This document shows positions 1 to 7,148 of a stretch of DNA of 10,444 nucleotides, piece by piece. The notes beneath the pieces were generated by a model, which was not told the DNA's origin, ran no database searches, and saw only the letters and a program-made list of their open reading frames with translations. This DNA comes from Actinomycetota bacterium (GTDB lineage Bacteria; Actinomycetota; Thermoleophilia; Solirubrobacterales; Solirubrobacteraceae), in NCBI GenBank assembly GCA_019348435.1, contig JAHWJM010000058.1, forward strand, positions 1 through 10,444, written 5' to 3'. Made by a program: the position numbers and the translations under genes. Position 1 is the stretch's first letter. Every line of letters starts with the position of its first letter.

Positions 1-1
1 C

Positions 2-382
2 GAGCGCGCGCGGCGGGCGCTGGAGCTGCGCACGACCGGCCTGCTGCCGGGCCACGGCCTGGTGGTCGCCGAGGAGCACGCCGCCGAGCTCGTGCTGCAG
101 GCCGACGCGGCGCTGGCGAGCGAGTTCGCCGAAGCGCGCCTGGCGCCGCTGGCCGATCTGCGCCCGGCCGTGCGCGAGCGCCTGACCGCGAGCCTGGCGG
201 CCTGGCTGGACTGCCAGGGCCGTGTCGACGAGACCGCGCGCGCGCTCGACGTCCATCCGCAGACCGTGCGCTACCGGCTCAACCAGCTGCGCGACGTGTT
301 CGGCGGCGCGCTCGACGATGCCGACGCGCGCTTCGAGCTGGCCCTGGCGCTGCGGGTGCGGCGGGCGCCGCGGCAGGCGTAG
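2..382 (+). CDS. PucR-type helix-turn-helix transcriptional regulator, C-terminal part
   Basis: The 5' end lies outside the window, so only the last 126 residues are visible. The sequence is open in this frame from base 2, which is why I extend it to the edge rather than start at an internal GTG. The segment TARALDVHPQTVRYRLNQL (about bases 232-288) is the characteristic C-terminal HTH of PucR/CdaR-type activators (HTH_30 type). It is followed by the usual tail, in which a predicted dimer or cap region ends in ARFELALALRVR. Family members sense purine catabolites or sugar acids through a variable N-terminal domain that is not visible here, so the ligand cannot be named. The gene ends 43 bp before the next start on the same strand. 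The family call is secure; the target is unknown. Confidence 0.85.
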   Translation, partial: ERARRALELRTTGLLPGHGLVVAEEHAAELVLQADAALASEFAEARLAPLADLRPAVRERLTASLAAWLDCQGRVDETARALDVHPQTVRYRLNQLRDVFGGALDDADARFELALALRVRRAPRQA

Positions 383-425
383 CGCCGGCGCACCGAAACG
401 CGGCGCGGCGCGAGGATCGGTCACT

Positions 426-1229
426 GTGCTGTCGATGCGCCGCCTCTCCGCCCGGGTCTTCGCCTTCTATTGGGGAGAGGGGATCGCCGACGACGTCCCG
501 GCGCTGACGTACTACCTCGTGCTGTCGCTGGCGCCGTTCGCGCTCGGGCTGGCGGCGCTGGAGGCGCTGCTGCTCCAGGACGTGCTGTCGGCGCTGCAGG
601 TCGTCGACCAGCTCAACCGCTTCCTGCCCGAGACGCTGCACGACGACATCCGCCGGCTCGTGCTCGGTACGCGCGACGACTCGCCGCTGCTGCTCGGAGT
701 CGCGATCGTCGCGATGTTGTGGACGACCTCGGGCGCGATCGGCGTGATCGAGCGCTGCCTGGCGCGGATCACGTCGGGCGAGCGTCACCACATCGTGATC
801 GGCCGACTGCGCAACGTCGTCCTGGGTGGCCTCGTCGCCATCGCGGTCATCCTCGCGTCGCTGAGCATCTCGATCGTCTCGGACTTCAGCTACAAGCTGC
901 GCGCCGGGTCCAGCGTGCCAGGGCCCACGATCATCGTCTTCAACACGCTGGGCTCGATCCTCGTGTTCGCCGCGATCTACCGCCACGCGCCGCTGGGGCG
1001 CATCGGCTGGCGACCGGCGCTCAAGGGCGCGGTGCCGGCCGGCATCGCGATCCAGGTGGTGCCGGCGATCGTCGGGCTCTACGTCAGCGCCGCCGCGGGC
1101 TTCGCGGCGGCACAGCTGTTCCTGCTGCTGGCGATCGTGCTGCTCGGGCTGTACATCGTGGCGATGGCGATCCTCGTCGGCGCGGGCCTCGCGGGCATCC
1201 TCGAGCGCGAGCAGGCCGCGCCCGGCTGA
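426..1229 (+). CDS. YihY/BrkB-family integral membrane protein
   Basis: This is a 267-residue polytopic membrane protein. It opens with a short cytoplasmic stretch and the family's hallmark first membrane segment, DDVPALTYYLVLSLAPFALG, which matches the conserved A-L-x-Y-Y-x-x-x-S-L-x-P pattern of YihY/BrkB. A soluble loop with LNRFLPETLHDDIRRL follows, then LWTTSGAIGVIERCL (the L-W-x-x-S-G region), then four further hydrophobic segments. The short C-terminal tail is charged. I chose the GTG at 426 because AGGATCGG lies about 10 bases upstream; an ATG at 435 would remove only three residues and is too far from it. The family was once labelled ribonuclease BN or virulence factor BrkB; no substrate or enzymatic role is established, and I do not assign one. 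It may be cotranscribed with the regulator 43 bp upstream. It is convergent with the minus-strand gene that ends at 1274. Confidence 0.88.
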   Translation: MLSMRRLSARVFAFYWGEGIADDVPALTYYLVLSLAPFALGLAALEALLLQDVLSALQVVDQLNRFLPETLHDDIRRLVLGTRDDSPLLLGVAIVAMLWTTSGAIGVIERCLARITSGERHHIVIGRLRNVVLGGLVAIAVILASLSISIVSDFSYKLRAGSSVPGPTIIVFNTLGSILVFAAIYRHAPLGRIGWRPALKGAVPAGIAIQVVPAIVGLYVSAAAGFAAAQLFLLLAIVLLGLYIVAMAILVGAGLAGILEREQAAPG

Positions 1230-1249
1230 GTCCGCTCAGGCGATCGGCC

Positions 1250-1269
1250 GCGGTCACATGTTCAACCGC
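1250..1269. terminator. Weak hairpin between convergent gene ends
   Basis: GCGGT at 1250-1254 and ACCGC at 1265-1269 can pair around a 10-nt loop. A second tiny hairpin, TGAG-tccg-CTCA, overlaps the stop codon of the upstream membrane-protein gene. Both lie in the 44-bp space between two convergent genes, but the stems are short and no T-run follows. A terminator role is only possible. Confidence 0.25.
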
Positions 1270-1273
1270 AGGG

Positions 1274-1762
1274 TCAGGATCCGGCGATCTCGTCCTGCGT
1301 CATGTCGTCGTGCCGGCTGCCCTCGCGTGCCTCGCCGATGCTCGGGTCCTCGAGCTGCCCGCGGGCGGTCGCATCGCGTTCCTGCTCCTCGGCCTCGCGA
1401 TCGAAGAAGAAGATCTCGATCACCACGTCGGGCTTGACGAGGATCTGGCTCTGATAGCCGAGGATCTTGCGGCCGGTCAGCTCTTCGATCATGCCTTCGA
1501 GCTTGGCCGTCATCTCGTTCTCGAACTCCTGGCGAAACTCGCGCACGAGATCCTCGCGCCCGAAGTGCACCATCGTCTTCTCGGCGGCGGTGCGGTTCTC
1601 GCGCATCACGATCAGCAGGAAGTCGTCGAGCATGTAGGACTTCGCCGACGTCGGCCCCTTGCCGAAGTACTTCTTCTGGGCGCGGACCATCTCCGTCGAG
1701 ATGCGCGACAGCATGTCGCCGCCGCGCTCATCCGCCGGATCCTCGATTGGTTGCTCGGTCAT
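1274..1762 (-). CDS. MpsC/DUF2294-domain protein, downstream of csoR
   Basis: This 162-residue soluble protein has a core (about residues 16-125) that follows the DUF2294 pattern, now called MpsC in Pfam. It contains GKGPTSAKSYMLDDFLLIVM, then AEKTMVHFGREDLVREFR, then IEELTGRKILGYQSQILV and a closing PDVVIEIFFF strand. The remaining 35 or so residues are charged, rich in Glu and Asp, and look disordered. The family name comes from its proposed link to the MpsAB bicarbonate/cation transport system; the biochemical role is unsettled, and no MpsA or MpsB gene is visible here. The ATG start lies 14 bp after the csoR stop codon on the same strand, so the two genes are probably one transcript under CsoR control. 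A Shine-Dalgarno is weak (AGGAT overlapping the csoR stop, GGGCGG next to the ATG), so translational coupling is plausible. Confidence 0.82.
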   Translation of the reverse strand: MTEQPIEDPADERGGDMLSRISTEMVRAQKKYFGKGPTSAKSYMLDDFLLIVMRENRTAAEKTMVHFGREDLVREFRQEFENEMTAKLEGMIEELTGRKILGYQSQILVKPDVVIEIFFFDREAEEQERDATARGQLEDPSIGEAREGSRHDDMTQDEIAGS

Positions 1763-1776
1763 CCGCCCAGCAGATC

Positions 1777-2070
1777 CTACCCGCGCTTGACGAGCCGGCC
1801 GACCGCGGCCATGAGCTCGTTCGCGCGATCGGCCTGCAGCTCGCCCTCGGCGCCGAGCACGCAGGAGCGCGCGTGCTCGTCGAGCAGCCCGAGGGCGACC
1901 TTGTCGAGCGCCGCCTGGGCGGCGGAGATCTGCGTCAGGACGTCGATGCAGTAGCGGTCGTCGACGACCATCTTCTCGATGCCGCGCACCTGGCCCTCGA
2001 TTCGGCGCAGGCGGGTGAGGAGCTGGTCCTTGCTGGCGGAATAGCCGCGTTCGGTCACGTCGCCAAGCAT
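1777..2070 (-). CDS. csoR: CsoR-family copper-sensing transcriptional repressor
   Basis: The 97-residue all-helical protein belongs to the CsoR/RcnR (DUF156) family. The DNA-binding face includes LLTRLRRIEGQVRGIEKMV (residues 17-35). The Cu(I) site residues are visible: Cys41 in RYCIDVLTQISA, then His66 and Cys70 in DEHARSC. Their spacing, 25 then 4, is the C-H-C arrangement of true copper-sensing CsoR, rather than FrmR (formaldehyde) or RcnR (Ni/Co). Family knowledge: the apo form represses and Cu(I) binding releases the DNA. The partner gene is consistent, since copZ is divergent 78 bp away with an inverted repeat between them. The ATG at 2070 has AGGG within the operator about 7 bases upstream; a GTG four codons further in is an alternative start. 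An MpsC-domain gene follows 14 bp downstream and is probably cotranscribed. Confidence 0.92.
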   Translation of the reverse strand: MLGDVTERGYSASKDQLLTRLRRIEGQVRGIEKMVVDDRYCIDVLTQISAAQAALDKVALGLLDEHARSCVLGAEGELQADRANELMAAVGRLVKRG

Positions 2071-2075
2071 ATCAG

Positions 2076-2090
2076 TACCCTACGGGGGTA
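2076..2090. promoter_or_regulatory. CsoR operator in the csoR-copZ divergent promoter
   Basis: TACCCTACGGGGGTA is an inverted repeat (TACCC, five bases, GGGTA) with a G-tract. This is the architecture of CsoR-type operators. It sits between divergent csoR and copZ, so one site could control both. A second, wider pair, AGCATA (2066-2071) and TATGCT (2089-2094), flanks and overlaps it. The TATGCT is also a reasonable -10 element for copZ, so bound repressor would block polymerase. Its fit to CsoR is from known operator style, not from a computed match. Confidence 0.8.
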
Positions 2091-2148
2091 TGCTAGGTTG
2101 ATGGCCAGGAGCCGATCATCCGGCCCGTATCCGACCCGACGAGAGCTG

Positions 2149-2355
2149 ATGCTTCCAACGCGCAACTACACGGTAGAAGGCATGACGTGCGGGCACTGCC
2201 GCGCCTCCGTCATCGAAGAGGTCCTGCAGGTCGATGGCGTCAAGGGGGTCGACGTCGACCTCGATAGCGGGCGGGTGACCGTCGCCGGCGAGCGCTTCGA
2301 GGACGACGCGATCGCCAAGGCCATCGACGAGGCGGGCTACACGCTCGTCTCATGA
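2149..2355 (+). CDS. copZ: CopZ-like heavy-metal-associated copper chaperone
   Basis: The 68-residue product is a single HMA domain. It has the Cu(I) loop GMTCGHC (Cys14 and Cys17), then VIEEVLQVDGVKGVDVDL, and ends in AIDEAGYTLVS, the full beta-alpha-beta-beta-alpha-beta length of a CopZ/Atx1-type chaperone. These proteins carry Cu(I) in the cytoplasm to P1B-type ATPases or to CsoR. The start at 2149 gives the usual length and has GAGAG shortly before it. An in-frame ATG at 2101 would add 16 residues (MARSRSSG...), and its position suggests a possible leaderless transcript. Regulation is probably by CsoR through the repeat at 2076-2090. No copper ATPase gene follows; the bases after the stop instead hold a ribosomal S1 fragment on the other strand. 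Confidence 0.9.
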   Translation: MLPTRNYTVEGMTCGHCRASVIEEVLQVDGVKGVDVDLDSGRVTVAGERFEDDAIAKAIDEAGYTLVS

Positions 2356-2375
2356 GCGCGGGCGCGCGCGTCGCA

Positions 2376-2567
2376 TCGTTCGGGGCGCTGCTCGTCGCGG
2401 TCGCGGCCAAGGTCGGCGCGCTTGATGAACCCGGTTGGGCCGTCGTCGCCGACCTGCACCTCGAGCCCACCGTCGCGGACTTCGAGCACCGTCACGGTGA
2501 CCACCTCGTTCTTGGAGACGCCGCTGGCCGCGCCGGCACCGCCGCCGCCTGACGCCGCGGCCCCTGA
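2376..2567 (-). pseudogene. Start-less fragment of a ribosomal protein S1 domain
   Basis: Reading the minus strand from a TAG at 2568-2570, the frame gives a Gly/Ala linker (SGAAASGGGG...) and then VSKNEVVTVTVLEV, RDGGLEVQVG and GFIKRADLGRDRDEQRPER. This strongly resembles a late S1 RNA-binding repeat of 30S ribosomal protein S1, in which GGxEV, GFIxRxDL and RDRxEQRPERF are conserved. After RPER the similarity ends abruptly (CDARARAH replaces the expected F-x-V-G continuation), and the frame reaches a TAG inside antisense copZ. There is no in-frame ATG, nor any usable start upstream of the domain, so it is a remnant or partial duplication rather than a gene. The plus-strand frame opening at 2352 with ATGA (MSAGARVASF...) appears to be its shadow. 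A very short S1-like gene with an odd start is possible but unlikely. Confidence 0.7.
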
Positions 2568-2616
2568 CTAGACTGCCCGCACTCCTGAACTCCGGCGATC
2601 AATAGAGAGAGCTGCC

Positions 2617-3798
<1,182 letters not shown>

Positions 3799-3839
3799 GC
3801 GCGCCGAGCACGCCGCACGGCGGCGACGCCCACACACCG

Positions 3840-4676
3840 TTGCGTAGCGCGGCGTTCTTCGACCTCGACCGCACGCTGATGGCGGGCTCGTCGGGCTGGT
3901 ACTTCGTCCGCGCTGCCTACGAGCACGGGATGATCGATCGCCGGCGCCTCGCCGGCGATCTCGTCGATGCGCTGAAGTTCCGCCTGTGGGGCTCGACGGA
4001 CGCGGGAACCGCGAAGGTGCGGGCGCGGATGGGGACCTACCTCACCGGCGTCAAGGAGCGCGATCTGCGGCGTATGGCGCCGCGCGTGCTGGCGGGCATC
4101 CTGCCGCGGCTGTACCCGCAGATGCTCGCCGTCGCCTACGAGCACCAGGACGCGGGCCGGCCGATCTACATCTGCACGGCGGCCTCGCAGGAGATGGCAC
4201 GCCTGCTGTCGCTCGTGCTGAGCTTCGACGGCGGCATCGGCTCGCGCTCGGAGGTCCTCGACGGCGTCTACACCGGGCGCGAGGGCGGCCTGTTCACCTA
4301 CCGCGAGGGCAAGGCGCAGGCGATCCGCGAGTTGGCCTCGGCCAGAGGCTTCGAGCTCGCCGAGTGCTACGCCTACTCGGACTCCGAGTCAGACCTGCCG
4401 ATGCTGCGCGCCGTCGGCCATCCCGTGGCCGTCAATCCCGACAGCGCCCTCGCGCGCATCGCGCGCGAGGAGGGCTGGGAGATCCTGCGCCTGGACCGCC
4501 TGCACCGCCGGCTGAAGGTCGCCGCGGCGGCGATCGCGGCGGCGGCGGCCGGGGGAGCGGGGCATGCGGTCGCCCGCCGATCGACCGGCGGCGCCGTCCC
4601 GCCGGCGTGCCCGCGGCGAGCGGCGCTGCGCCGCGCGCCGTCGAGCCCGGCGCAGCGGCGCGTGCCGCGCGGCTGA
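3840..4676 (+). CDS. HAD-IB family (SerB-like) hydrolase
   Basis: This is a HAD-superfamily phosphatase of the IB group. Motif I is FFDLDRT near the N-terminus (nucleophile Asp8 and acid/base Asp10 from the TTG start). Motif II is CTAAS (Thr113 to Ser116), the motif III lysine is Lys158 in REGKAQAI, and motif IV is YSDSESDLPML (Asp181 and Asp185). An alpha-helical cap lies between motifs I and II. Related proteins dephosphorylate phosphoserine or lipid-linked and other small phosphates; the substrate is not evident. After about residue 220 the tail is Ala/Gly/Arg/Pro-rich with a hydrophobic alanine run, so it may be disordered or membrane-associated. The start is uncertain. TTG at 3840 puts four residues ahead of the FFDLD strand; CTG at 3795 overlaps the thiolase stop but sits directly on GGAGGT. 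The stop codon lies inside an 18-bp palindrome. Confidence 0.85.
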   Translation: MRSAAFFDLDRTLMAGSSGWYFVRAAYEHGMIDRRRLAGDLVDALKFRLWGSTDAGTAKVRARMGTYLTGVKERDLRRMAPRVLAGILPRLYPQMLAVAYEHQDAGRPIYICTAASQEMARLLSLVLSFDGGIGSRSEVLDGVYTGREGGLFTYREGKAQAIRELASARGFELAECYAYSDSESDLPMLRAVGHPVAVNPDSALARIAREEGWEILRLDRLHRRLKVAAAAIAAAAAGGAGHAVARRSTGGAVPPACPRRAALRRAPSSPAQRRVPRG

Positions 4677-4691
4677 TCGTGCGCACGATCA
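4674..4691. promoter_or_regulatory. 18-bp perfect palindrome upstream of acyl-CoA dehydrogenase, putative operator
   Basis: TGATCGTGCGCACGATCA reads the same on both strands. Its first three bases are the stop codon of the HAD gene, and it ends 29 bp before the acyl-CoA dehydrogenase ATG. There is no loop and no T-run, so a terminator is less likely than a dimer-binding site for a TetR- or MarR-type repressor. The MarR gene two positions downstream is the nearest candidate; this is inference. Confidence 0.55.
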
Positions 4692-4720
4692 CATAGCTTG
4701 CAACGACCGGGGCTGCCTCC

Positions 4721-5857
4721 ATGAGCCTCGCACCGATGAACACCTACGGCCTGAGCGACGACCAGAAGGACATCCGCGCCCTCGCTGCGCGCTTCGCCGA
4801 CGACATCGTCGCGCCGCAGGCGATGCAGTGGGACAAGGAGCATCGCTTCCCCAAGGAGGTCGTCCAGCAGCTCGGCGAGCTCGGTCTGATGGGTGTCTGC
4901 GTCCCGCAGAACCTCGGCGGCGCCGGCGCCGACTACCTCACGTACGTGCTCGTCATCGAGGAGCTCTCGCGAGCGGACGCCGGCCTTGGCGTGACCCTCG
5001 CCGTCCACACCGGGGCGGGCACGCTGCCGATCATCGCCCGCGGGACGCGCCAGCAGATCGAGCGCCTCGTGCCGCCGCTCGCCCAGGGTCACGAGCTTGC
5101 CGCGTTCGCGCTGACCGAGTCCAACGCCGGCTCCGATCTCGCCGCCCTCGCGACGCGGTCGGACAACGGCAACCTCACCGGCACGAAGCAGTGGGTCACC
5201 AACGGCTCGGTGGCGCACACCTTCATCGTCTTCGCGAAGGACCCCGACCGCCCGAGCGCGTTCATCGTGCGCCGCGGCGCGCACGGCTTCAAGCCCGTGC
5301 GCGAGACCGACAAGCTCGGCCTCAACTCGTCGAGCACCTCCGACCTGCAGTTCGACGAGACCCCCGCCGAGCGCCTCGGGCTGCCCGGTACCGGGCTGCG
5401 GATCGCGCTCGCGACGCTCGACGGTGGGCGGATCGGCATCGCCGCGCAGGCGACCGGGATCGCGCAGGCGGCGCTCGACCTCGCGGTCAAGCACGCCAAG
5501 GAACGGCGCACGTTCGGCAAGCCGATCGGCGCCCACCAGGCGATCCAGCAGAAGCTCGCCGACATGCAGACCGAGATCGAGGCCGCGCGCGCCCTGACCT
5601 GGCGCGCCGCCCGGCTGAAGGACGCAGACCTTCCGCACACCGTCGAGGGCGCGCAGGCGAAGCTCTTCGCCTCGGCCGTCGCGCGCCGGGCGACCGGCGA
5701 GGCGATCCAGGTGCTGGGCGGCTACGGCTACACGCGCGAGCTGCCCGCCGAGCGCTACTACCGCGACGCGAAGGTCACCGAGATCTACGAGGGCACGTCC
5801 GAGATCCAGCGCCTGGTCATCGCCCGCGCGCTGCTCGGCGAAGCCGCGCGGGAGTAG
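4721..5857 (+). CDS. Acyl-CoA dehydrogenase (FAD-dependent)
   Basis: The 378-residue product is a typical short/medium-chain acyl-CoA dehydrogenase. The N-terminal helical part runs to VPQNLGGAGADYLTYVLVIEEL. The FAD/substrate signature AFALTESNAGSDLAAL is at about 128-143 and the beta domain has GTKQWVTNG. The C-terminal helical domain contains RRTFGKPIGAHQAIQQKLAD and VLGGYGYTRELPAERYYRDA. The catalytic base is Glu357 in IYEGTSEIQRL, the standard place for butyryl- or acyl-CoA dehydrogenases. The enzyme would introduce the 2,3-double bond in beta-oxidation and pass electrons to ETF. ATG at 4721 is used; ATG at 4736 is equally possible, and neither has a strong Shine-Dalgarno (only CCGGGG upstream). 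Context, with thiolase upstream and MarR downstream, supports acyl-CoA degradation, but no enoyl-CoA hydratase or hydroxyacyl dehydrogenase is in view. An 18-bp palindrome upstream may govern it. Confidence 0.94.
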   Translation: MSLAPMNTYGLSDDQKDIRALAARFADDIVAPQAMQWDKEHRFPKEVVQQLGELGLMGVCVPQNLGGAGADYLTYVLVIEELSRADAGLGVTLAVHTGAGTLPIIARGTRQQIERLVPPLAQGHELAAFALTESNAGSDLAALATRSDNGNLTGTKQWVTNGSVAHTFIVFAKDPDRPSAFIVRRGAHGFKPVRETDKLGLNSSSTSDLQFDETPAERLGLPGTGLRIALATLDGGRIGIAAQATGIAQAALDLAVKHAKERRTFGKPIGAHQAIQQKLADMQTEIEAARALTWRAARLKDADLPHTVEGAQAKLFASAVARRATGEAIQVLGGYGYTRELPAERYYRDAKVTEIYEGTSEIQRLVIARALLGEAARE

Positions 5858-5902
5858 CTTCACGGCGGGGGCGGCTCCGCACCAAATAGGCTGCGGGAAG
5901 TC

Positions 5903-6409
5903 GTGACCACCAAGCCGCTGCACATCGACCCGATCGAGGAGGCGCGCCGGCATTGGACCGAGCGCTGGGGCGGCGAGCCGGCGCGCCCGATGGCGGCGAT
6001 CACCTCGATCATGCGGGCCCAGCAGATCCTGCTGGCCCGTCTCAACGAGCTGCTGGGGCCGCTGGGGTTGACCTTCCCGCGCTACGAGGCGCTCATGCTG
6101 TTGTCGTTCACGCGCGAGGGCACGCTGCCGCTGGGCAAGATCGGGGAGCGCCTCCAGGTCCACCGCACGAGCGTCACGAACATCGTCGACAAGCTCGAGG
6201 CCGACGGCCTCGTGCGCCGCATCGCTCACGAGTCCGACCGCCGCACGACGCTGGCGGAGATCACCGAAGCCGGCCGCGACGTCGCCCTGCGCGCGACCGA
6301 GCTGCTCAACGCCGACAGCTTCGGCCTGGCGGCGCTCGACGAGGCCGAGCAGGAGCGCGTCACCGAACTGCTGCGCACGCTGCGCCAGGAGGCCGGCGAC
6401 TTCGAGTAG
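5903..6409 (+). CDS. MarR-family transcriptional regulator
   Basis: The 168-residue protein has the MarR winged-helix layout. An N-terminal dimerisation helix (ITSIMRAQQILLARLNELL) precedes the LTFPRYEALMLL helix. Then comes the HTH LGKIGERLQVHRTSVTNIVD with a recognition helix and KLEADGLVRR, and the wing ESDRRTTLAEITEAG. A C-terminal helix ends in VTELLRTLRQE. The first 25 residues (PIEEARRHWTERWG) are a common extension in actinobacterial members. The start is GTG 5903; GGGAAG precedes it closely, so the ribosome site is not ideal, but no better start exists before the domain. It lies 45 bp after the acyl-CoA dehydrogenase and may be cotranscribed. Such repressors respond to phenolic or acyl-CoA ligands; the ligand here is unknown. 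The palindrome at 4674-4691 is a possible binding site. Confidence 0.92.
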   Translation: MTTKPLHIDPIEEARRHWTERWGGEPARPMAAITSIMRAQQILLARLNELLGPLGLTFPRYEALMLLSFTREGTLPLGKIGERLQVHRTSVTNIVDKLEADGLVRRIAHESDRRTTLAEITEAGRDVALRATELLNADSFGLAALDEAEQERVTELLRTLRQEAGDFE

Positions 6410-6488
6410 GGCCCGCAGACATCGTACGTTCGTCGGGACCGGTCGTGCAGGTGGTTGACGGCACTCCAAACAGGGGACGTTCGAAGTC

Positions 6489-7085
6489 ATGACCCCCCTC
6501 AGACGGACCATCCTCGCGGTTCTCGTCGCGTCGCTCGGCGCCGGCAGCGCGGTCGGGCTCGCGGCGTGCAGCGAAGACGACATCACCGGCGACGGCGACA
6601 ACCAGGTCTCGGTCTCCCTGCGCGACTTCGACATCACGCCCGAGCGCATCGAGGTCGCGGCGGGCCAGGTCGAGATCGACGTCACCAACGACGGCGATCG
6701 TGTCCACGAGCTCGCCATCAGGACACCGACCGGCGTCGAGCGCACCGGCGAGATCGAACCGGGCGAGAGCGACAGCATGACGGTCGATCTTCCGGAGGGC
6801 ACCCACCGGCTCTTCGACCCGCTGCGCGACTACCAGGACCGCGGCATGACCGCGCAGATCGTCGCGACCGAGGACGACGAAACCGTGACGGAGCGGACCG
6901 TCGAGCGCACCGTGATCCAGGAGGACGAGCCCGACGTCGACGTGCCCGAGGTGCAGGAGCCGGAGGTGCAGGAGCCGCAGGTGCAGCCCCCGCCGCCGCC
7001 CCCGCCGCCGCCGCCGCCCCCACCACCGCCACCGGCGACCGTGACGCAGGTCGTACCGGCCCCGGAGGAGGAGTCGACGCCCTGA
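6489..7085 (+). CDS. Cupredoxin-like lipoprotein with altered metal site and poly-proline tail
   Basis: The 198-residue protein starts with an n-region TPLRR, a hydrophobic stretch and a lipobox GLAAC, so Cys27 should be lipidated and the protein anchored outside the membrane. Residues about 40-126 follow the cupredoxin pattern: a FDITPERIEVAAGQVEIDVTN strand pair, then VHELAI with His73 where the first copper ligand belongs, then EGTHRLFDPLRDYQDRGM. In the last motif the usual C-x4-H-x4-M is kept in spacing but reads Asp110, Tyr115, Met120. The Cys and second His are therefore missing, and a normal type 1 copper site is unlikely. The tail has an acidic VPEVQEPEVQEPQVQ repeat, 16 consecutive prolines and ATVTQVV. 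AGGGGAC lies 10 bases before the ATG. The fold is inferred from motif order; the function is unknown, perhaps structural or a different metal site. Confidence 0.8.
   Translation: MTPLRRTILAVLVASLGAGSAVGLAACSEDDITGDGDNQVSVSLRDFDITPERIEVAAGQVEIDVTNDGDRVHELAIRTPTGVERTGEIEPGESDSMTVDLPEGTHRLFDPLRDYQDRGMTAQIVATEDDETVTERTVERTVIQEDEPDVDVPEVQEPEVQEPQVQPPPPPPPPPPPPPPPPATVTQVVPAPEEESTP
6996..7043 (+). repeat. Poly-proline codon tract
   Basis: Sixteen proline codons in a row, mostly CCG and CCC with a few CCA, near the 3' end of the lipoprotein gene. They follow the short repeat EVQEP-EVQEP-QVQP. Such a run would stall ribosomes without elongation factor P. It probably forms a rigid extracellular spacer; its length may vary between strains. 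Boundaries are approximate to a few bases. Confidence 0.75.
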
Positions 7086-7096
7086 CGCACCGCGAC

Positions 7097-7131
7097 GACC
7101 GCGCACCGCTCGTGACGGGCGCTGCGCGGTC
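7097..7131. terminator. Hairpin between convergent genes, probable bidirectional terminator
   Basis: GACCGCGCA at 7097-7105 pairs perfectly with TGCGCGGTC at 7123-7131 around a 17-nt loop, which can itself pair further (CGC with GCG). It lies between the end of the lipoprotein gene (7085) and the end of the minus-strand gene at 7149. There is no T-run on either side, which is usual for very GC-rich genomes. Confidence 0.55.
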
Positions 7132-7148
7132 GCCGCCGTCGCAGGCCG

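Noticed and set aside
470..1954. A 494-codon plus-strand frame
   Set aside because: It is out of frame with the YihY protein and then antisense to the MpsC and CsoR genes; its sequence is Arg/Ala-rich shadow translation.
2486..2502. Inverted repeat CACCGT/ACGGTG as a possible terminator after copZ
   Set aside because: It is short and explained by the V-T-V-T codons of the S1 fragment on the other strand.
2352..2552. A 66-residue plus-strand frame starting ATGA on the copZ stop, with a hydrophobic beginning
   Set aside because: The overlap looks like a coupled gene, but its residues after the first few are antisense to a recognisable S1 repeat, and the end is low-complexity.
4373..6802. An 809-codon open frame on the minus strand
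   Set aside because: It runs antisense to the HAD, acyl-CoA dehydrogenase, MarR and lipoprotein genes, has Arg/Asp/Leu-rich low-complexity composition and shows no domain. Long antisense frames are expected at this GC content.
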